DNA from: SIG480 sp045614365
Lineage (GTDB): Bacteria > Bacillota > Clostridia > Oscillospirales > JAAYXM01
Length of the DNA stretch: 19,781 nucleotides
Assembly (NCBI GenBank): GCA_045614365.1
Contig: JAZLCV010000162.1
Location: 1 to 19,781, forward strand
Direction of reading: 5' to 3'
Shown here: piece after piece, positions 15,582-19,781 of the stretch
Layout of the letters: each line of letters opens with the position of its first letter
Numbering within the stretch: the stretch's first letter is position 1
Position numbers and translations under genes: made by a program
Notes under the pieces: generated by a model
The model's input: the letters and a program-made list of their open reading frames with translations, nothing else
The model's database searches: none
What the model was told of the DNA's origin: nothing

Positions 15582-16919
15582 ATGAAAACAGGTTTTTCCA
15601 AAGTATGTATTAACCCGCCCTACGGTACGCCGATATGCGGATATTATGAAGAACGCCTTGTAAAAGGAATAGCGGATGATTTATTCGTCCGCGCAGTTGC
15701 ATTTGATGACGGTGAAAGGAAAGCTGTCGTAATCGCCGTTGATGTGTGCTACTTCCCGCAAAAATACTTTGATGCAATTAAAGATGCAATTTGCGCAGCA
15801 ACAGATGTTGAACGCAATGCCATTTTCATAAATTGCTCCCACACGCACACGGGTCCCGTTATCGGAAAGGACTTTGCTTCCGAGCTTCGCAGCAGCGATG
15901 CTTATGATGAATTTCTCATTACAAGCGTGCGTGATGCAGCCGTTTACGCAATTGCTGATTTAAAGGAAACAGAGATTGAAACTGCATGTAGCGAGGCAAA
16001 AGGAATTTCCTTTATCCGTCGCTACCGTATGCGCGACGGCTCAGTCGCAACAAATCCCGGCGTTGGCAATCCCGATATTGACCACGCACTCGGAACACCA
16101 AACGAAACGGTTAAGCTTGTAAAGCTCGTGCGTAGCGGTGCAGATGATATATTAATTGTAAATTTCGGCACGCATCCGGATTCCGTCGGCGGGGAATATA
16201 TCAGTGCAGACTTCCCCGGTTATGTCTGCTCTACTCTTGAGACGGCACTTCCGGGAACAAAATGCATATTCCTTCAGGGCTTCCAGGGCGATGTAAACCA
16301 CGTCAACCCTGCTCCGACCTCAGGCGAGAGTGCGATATCTGTAATCGACTTTGACAGTGTTCCCCGAAGCCTTGAGCTCGCACGTCATATGGGAAGAATA
16401 ATTGCCGGTGCAGTTCTCGCTATCTGCTCAATCACAGAAAAGATAAATGCCGATAAGATTTCGTATGCTTTTTCAAGAGTTGATCTTCCCTCACATCAGG
16501 AAAACGACAAGCTTGAAGAAGCTAAAAGGATATGGACCCTTCACGAAAGCGGACGCGATGACGAGCTTCCGTATAAAGAAATGGAGCTCACAACAGTCGT
16601 TGCGGAAGCAAAGCGAATTGTTAATCTCCAGAACGGTCCGGAGTCTTTCCCGTTTTATCTCTCTGCCGTCAAAATCGGTGAGCTTGTTTTTGCCGGAATC
16701 GGCGGTGAACCGTTTACCGAGATAGGAAACAGAATTATAGATGCATCTCCGTTTAAGGAAACAGTTCTCTGCGCTCTCACAAATACTGCAGGCGGATATA
16801 TCCCCACAACTCAGGCATACAGCGAGGGCGGATATGAAGCAAGAAGCTCTTCCCTTGCCCCCGGCGGTGATGACATTATCGTTGACGGTATGATAAAGCT
16901 TCTTCGTGGACTTAAGTAA
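15582..16919 (+). CDS. Neutral/alkaline ceramidase-like metallohydrolase (short form)
   Basis: The 445-residue product resembles the N-terminal catalytic domain of neutral/alkaline ceramidases. It has no signal peptide, so it should be cytosolic. Family metal-site motifs are present: SHTHTGP with H87 and H89, FGTHPD with H198, GGEPFTEIG with E376, and tyrosines in NTAGGYIPTTQAYSEGGY (401-418). In true ceramidases the nucleophilic serine lies in GDVSPN; here the matching place reads GDVNHVNP (236-243), so the serine is replaced by Asn239. It is also much shorter than secreted ceramidases (over 600 residues) and lacks their C-terminal domain. A hydrolase acting on another amide or ester is plausible; the substrate is unknown. 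The gene stands alone, with its own promoter and terminators. Confidence 0.8.
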   Translation: MKTGFSKVCINPPYGTPICGYYEERLVKGIADDLFVRAVAFDDGERKAVVIAVDVCYFPQKYFDAIKDAICAATDVERNAIFINCSHTHTGPVIGKDFASELRSSDAYDEFLITSVRDAAVYAIADLKETEIETACSEAKGISFIRRYRMRDGSVATNPGVGNPDIDHALGTPNETVKLVKLVRSGADDILIVNFGTHPDSVGGEYISADFPGYVCSTLETALPGTKCIFLQGFQGDVNHVNPAPTSGESAISVIDFDSVPRSLELARHMGRIIAGAVLAICSITEKINADKISYAFSRVDLPSHQENDKLEEAKRIWTLHESGRDDELPYKEMELTTVVAEAKRIVNLQNGPESFPFYLSAVKIGELVFAGIGGEPFTEIGNRIIDASPFKETVLCALTNTAGGYIPTTQAYSEGGYEARSSSLAPGGDDIIVDGMIKLLRGLK

Positions 16920-16932
16920 ATATTAGAATTTC

Positions 16933-16968
16933 AAAGCCGTGGCGGAAACAAGCTCCGCCACGGCTTTT
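16933..16968 (+). terminator. Rho-independent terminator of the metallohydrolase gene
   Basis: A 14-bp perfect stem (AAAGCCGTGGCGGA at 16933-16946, TCCGCCACGGCTTT at 16954-16967) has a 7-base loop, lies 14 bases after the stop codon, and ends in TTTT. It is GC-rich and very stable. On the minus strand the following T run is only three bases. Confidence 0.85.
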
Positions 16969-16977
16969 CCGGTTACA

Positions 16978-17016
16978 AAAACTGCGATGCAAAATGCACC
17001 GCAGTTTTGTTTTTTG
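16978..17016. terminator. Bidirectional terminator between the metallohydrolase gene and pckG
   Basis: AAAACTGCG (16978-16986) pairs with CGCAGTTTT (17000-17008), and an inner TGCA/TGCA stem extends the hairpin. On the plus strand it is followed by TTTTGTTTTTTG. On the minus strand it is followed by TTTTTG and lies 18 bases after the pckG stop. It can serve both convergent genes. Confidence 0.85.
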
Positions 17017-17025
17017 TATATGAAA

Positions 17026-18807
17026 TTACTTATCAAGTCTTGCCTTGAGAGCTTCGAGCTGATCGTACATTTCCTTCGGCATTCTGTTGCCAACGCTCTG
17101 AATCTTTGCATAGAATTCCTCGAGGTTTGCAGCATCCTCTTTCCAGAGACCTGCATCGACAGAGAGAATATCCTTGAGGACATCGAGAGTTACCTCGTCC
17201 TCAATACCCTCGCGGTTGATGTCTTCAGCCTTCGGAACATAACCGATAGCTGTCTCGTTTGCGCCGATTTCATCATCGCAACGCTTGAGGATCCACTCGA
17301 GAACACGGAGGTTGTCGCCGAATCCCGGCCAGAGGAACTTGCCATCGTCGCTTGTTCTGAACCAGTTTGTGTTGAAGATCTTCGGCTTCTTTGTGATCTT
17401 CTTGCCCATTTCAATCCAGTGGTTGAAATAGTCACCCATATTGTATCCGCAGAACGGAAGCATAGCCATCGGGTCACGACGGACAACGCCGACTGCACCT
17501 GCAGCTGCAGCAGTTGTCTCGGAAGCCATAGCGGAGCCTACGAATACACCGTGGTTCCAGTCAAATGACTGGTAAACGAGCGGAGCAGTCTTTGCACGGC
17601 GACCACCGAATACGATAGCGGAAATCGGAACACCCTTAAGGCTTTCAAATTCCGGAGAGATGCACGGGCACTTGCAAGCCGGTGCAGTAAAGCGGCTGTT
17701 CGGATGAGCGCCCTTCTCGCCGGACTCGGAATCCCACGGCTCGCCCTTCCAGTTGATAGCGTTCTTCGGCGGGTTCTTATCAAGACCTTCCCACCAAACA
17801 GTGTTGTCCTCTGTGTTGTGAACAACGTTTGTGAAGATTGTATCCTGCTGGCAGGTTGCAAGAGCGTTCGGGTTTGATTTGTTGTTAGTACCCGGAGCAA
17901 CGCCGAAGAAGCCTGCTTCAGGGTTGATAGCCCAAAGGCGGCCGTCATCGCCGACGCGGAGCCATGCGATATCGTCACCTACGCACTCAACCTCATAGCC
18001 CTTATCTTTATAAGCCTTCGGGGGAATAAGCATAGCAAGGTTGGTCTTACCGCAAGCAGACGGGAATGCTGCTGCGATGTACTTCTTCTCACCGTTAGGA
18101 GCCTTGACACCGAGGATGAGCATATGCTCAGCCATCCAGCCTTCATTCTTACCCTGGTAGGAAGCGATACGGAGAGCGAAGCACTTCTTACCGAGAAGAA
18201 CGTTGCCGCCGTAACCGGAGTTGATAGACCAGATTGTGTTATCCTGCGGGAACTGAACGATATATCTTTCCTCAGGATTCATTGTTGCACGGCTGTGGAG
18301 ACCGTGAACGAAATCAGCACTGTCGCCGAGGCTGTCAAGAACAGCCTTGCCGATACGTGTCATAATCTTCATGTTGAGAACAACATAGATAGAGTCGGTA
18401 ATCTCAATACCTGCTTTTGCAAACGGAGAACCAACAACACCCATGGAGAACGGAAGAACATACATTGTTCTGCCCTTCATGCTGCCGTCATAAAGCTTTG
18501 TAAGCTTTGCATACATTTCCTTCGGATCCATCCAGTTGTTTGTAGCACCTGCTTCTTCCTTTGTGGGAGCGCAGATGAATGTACGGTCCTCGACACGTGC
18601 AACGTCATCGATAGCCGTTCTGTGGAGATAGCAACCCGGAAGCTTTTCCTGGTTAAGCTTGATCATCTCGCCGGATGCACAAGCTTCTGCGCGGAGAGCT
18701 TCAAGCTGCTCCTCGCTGCCATCGATCCAAACGACAGAGTCAGGCTTTACCAATTCGGTGATTTCCTTAACCCAATCGTTTACATACTTGTTTGTTGTTA
18801 AACTCAT
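17026..18807 (-). CDS. pckG: Phosphoenolpyruvate carboxykinase (GTP)
   Basis: This cytosolic enzyme interconverts oxaloacetate plus GTP with PEP, CO2 and GDP. In fermenting anaerobes it often runs toward oxaloacetate. From the ATG at 18807 the protein has 593 residues, standard for the GTP class. The kinase P-loop FPSACGKTNL is at 248-257 and includes the reactive Cys252 typical of GTP enzymes. Others are SGYGGNVLLGKKCFALR, CVGDDIAWLRVG (275-286), NPEAGFFGVAPGTN, HPNSRFTAP (368-376) and FGGRRAKTAPLVYQSF. An in-frame start 10 codons upstream at 18837 is possible, but AAAGGGG lies 10 bases before the 18807 ATG. The ATP-type enzyme (pckA) is excluded by these motifs. It has its own promoter and stands convergent to the metallohydrolase gene. 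Confidence 0.97.
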   Translation of the reverse strand: MSLTTNKYVNDWVKEITELVKPDSVVWIDGSEEQLEALRAEACASGEMIKLNQEKLPGCYLHRTAIDDVARVEDRTFICAPTKEEAGATNNWMDPKEMYAKLTKLYDGSMKGRTMYVLPFSMGVVGSPFAKAGIEITDSIYVVLNMKIMTRIGKAVLDSLGDSADFVHGLHSRATMNPEERYIVQFPQDNTIWSINSGYGGNVLLGKKCFALRIASYQGKNEGWMAEHMLILGVKAPNGEKKYIAAAFPSACGKTNLAMLIPPKAYKDKGYEVECVGDDIAWLRVGDDGRLWAINPEAGFFGVAPGTNNKSNPNALATCQQDTIFTNVVHNTEDNTVWWEGLDKNPPKNAINWKGEPWDSESGEKGAHPNSRFTAPACKCPCISPEFESLKGVPISAIVFGGRRAKTAPLVYQSFDWNHGVFVGSAMASETTAAAAGAVGVVRRDPMAMLPFCGYNMGDYFNHWIEMGKKITKKPKIFNTNWFRTSDDGKFLWPGFGDNLRVLEWILKRCDDEIGANETAIGYVPKAEDINREGIEDEVTLDVLKDILSVDAGLWKEDAANLEEFYAKIQSVGNRMPKEMYDQLEALKARLDK

Positions 18808-18852
18808 TGTGAATTTGCCCCTTTCGTAATTGTGCATTTTTTGCTATTTACT

Positions 18853-18881
18853 ATTTTATTATGTTTTGACGCAAATATCAA
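18853..18881 (-). promoter_or_regulatory. Sigma-A-type promoter of pckG
   Basis: On the minus strand TTGATA (18881-18876) and TAAAAT (18858-18853) are 17 bases apart. Transcription would start near 18846, giving a leader of about 40 bases. The surrounding DNA is strongly AT-rich. No CcpA-like or other operator is evident to me. Confidence 0.65.
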
Positions 18882-19116
18882 GAGTAAAATAGAAGAAAAT
18901 CAAAATTTTAACAAAAACTTTTTATTCATTTTGACTATAAATTAAAAAATCCATCGCATTATTCGTGTTTTTGTAAAAAATTTCCAGTTGTTTTCCTCCC
19001 GTTTTTGTTCTTACGCCCATTTTATTATTAATCTTTTTCTTTTCGCCATACATTTCCCGTGAGGTTATTTATGAAAAACAGTATATACTTTATTTTGAAA
19101 GGAATGATAAAATAAT
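18882..19116. other. AT-rich intergenic region between divergent pckG and spoIIE
   Basis: About 235 bases without a conserved gene. It holds a possible -10 for spoIIE (TATACT at 19084-19089), a single 0A-box-like heptamer TTCGCCA at 19042-19048, and a 14-codon open frame from 19071 to 19115 that ends 1 base before the spoIIE start. I see no strong -35, hairpin or repeat in it. Confidence 0.5.
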
Positions 19117-19781
19117 ATGGATGTTAAAAAGGAAGTTAAAACAAAACTCACGCTAAATGGCACAATCAATCTTTTAAAAGAAAAAATCCCGCCTGCTTTC
19201 ATCGTTTATCCGCTGAACTTTTTCGTGTCTTTTTTTCTGTCCCGCGGAGTTATTCTCGGCACATCTGCACCGTTCGGACTTGCTTTAAGCGCCGCATTCG
19301 GTATGCGCCGCGGGTCGGTTTTCGGACTGCTCGGCGCAACGCTCGGTTATCTCAGCATAATAGACGTCATTAATTCTCTCAAATACATAGCCTGCATCAT
19401 TCTTATATATACTGCACAGTTTGTTTTCTCCGATACCTCATTTTCTAAAAAAACGTTTTTTGCCCCAATGACGGTTATTGTTCCGACGACGTGCATAAAT
19501 CTTATCTTTCTTGCAGATGCCTCATTTCCGCTTTTTGATTGCGCACTTTATGCCTTTGAAATCACGCTTGCCGCCGCGTGCACACTTCTTCTCCCATACA
19601 CCATCGGTTCGCGCAAGCTGCCCGGAAACCTCTTTTCCGCAGGAACACTTACACTGTGTTTGGCAGGAACCGTAACGTTGTGCGGATTTAAATTTTCAGG
19701 TCTTCTCTTTCCCGGACATATTCTCGCCTGCAGCATTATCCTCCTTTCCGCGTACACCGGCGGAATGACCGCAGGCGCGGT
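19117..19781 (+). CDS. spoIIE: Stage II sporulation protein E, N-terminal membrane domain (partial)
   Basis: From the ATG at 19117 the frame is open to the right edge, 221 codons. After a short basic start (MDVKKEVKTK) the product is a chain of hydrophobic segments, several with the polytopic SpoIIE look: FLSRGVILGTSAPFGLALSA, then GLLGATLGYLS and LKYIACIILIYTAQFVF. SpoIIE is a PP2C-type phosphatase that dephosphorylates SpoIIAA and so activates sigma-F in the forespore; it also interacts with FtsZ. The phosphatase domain lies beyond the window, so the name rests on the membrane domain alone. AAAGGA lies 13 bases before the ATG, which is rather far. The protein marks the organism as a likely endospore former. 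Confidence 0.82.
   Translation, partial: MDVKKEVKTKLTLNGTINLLKEKIPPAFIVYPLNFFVSFFLSRGVILGTSAPFGLALSAAFGMRRGSVFGLLGATLGYLSIIDVINSLKYIACIILIYTAQFVFSDTSFSKKTFFAPMTVIVPTTCINLIFLADASFPLFDCALYAFEITLAAACTLLLPYTIGSRKLPGNLFSAGTLTLCLAGTVTLCGFKFSGLLFPGHILACSIILLSAYTGGMTAGA

Noticed and set aside
16939..18801. Plus-strand open frames antisense to pckG (16939-17568, 18124-18801)
   Set aside because: pckG is complete and conserved on the other strand; the first frame even begins inside the terminator hairpins.
18808..18837. N-terminal extension of pckG by 10 codons
   Set aside because: A good ribosome-binding site precedes the inner ATG at 18807 and overlaps the would-be extension.
19548..19757. Minus-strand open frame of 69 codons at the right edge
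   Set aside because: It is antisense to the membrane domain of spoIIE and resembles nothing I know.
1..19781. CRISPR array, tRNA, rRNA, transposase or phage genes
   Set aside because: I found no regularly spaced direct repeats, no cloverleaf-like sequence and no mobile-element protein in the window.

Overview
The window comes from a low-to-moderate GC, spore-forming Clostridia-type Firmicute. The gene order (miaB-mutS-mutL-miaA-hfq, then yggS-sepF-yggT-divIVA-ileS-lspA-rluD) is that lineage's housekeeping arrangement. A GTP-type PEP carboxykinase and the start of spoIIE agree with an anaerobic endospore former, probably an uncultured gut relative of the Oscillospirales. The placement below class level is inference.

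Layout: (1) Bases 1 to about 15300 hold one unbroken minus-strand run, read from right to left: miaB, mutS, mutL, miaA, hfq, a HlyD-like membrane protein, yggS, sepF, yggT, divIVA, ileS, lspA, rluD and a DUF1294 membrane protein cut by the left edge. Gaps are mostly under 50 bp, some genes overlap, and no convincing terminator lies inside, so it may be one long operon or a few nested ones. (2) Bases 15259-15581 are a palindrome-rich intergenic region between miaB and the next, divergent gene. (3) A plus-strand gene encodes a short neutral-ceramidase-like metallohydrolase. (4) Two stacked hairpin terminators lie between this gene and convergent pckG. (5) After pckG and its promoter, the plus-strand spoIIE starts at 19117 and runs off the right edge.

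How the genes fit together: MiaA and MiaB carry out successive steps of ms2i6A37 tRNA modification and flank the mismatch-repair pair MutS/MutL. Hfq follows miaA, as is common. The central block is the Gram-positive division neighbourhood (YggS, SepF, YggT, DivIVA), but ylmH is missing between yggT and divIVA. The last block makes Ile-tRNA, matures lipoproteins and modifies 23S rRNA.

The main surprises are a frameshift that splits sepF, a ceramidase-family protein whose nucleophilic serine position carries Asn, an orphan HlyD-like protein beside the division genes, and a cluster of perfect palindromes carrying outward-facing extended -10 boxes. I saw no CRISPR array, tRNA, rRNA, insertion sequence or phage gene. 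Most of the window is conserved housekeeping DNA, and I do not claim a new multi-gene system.
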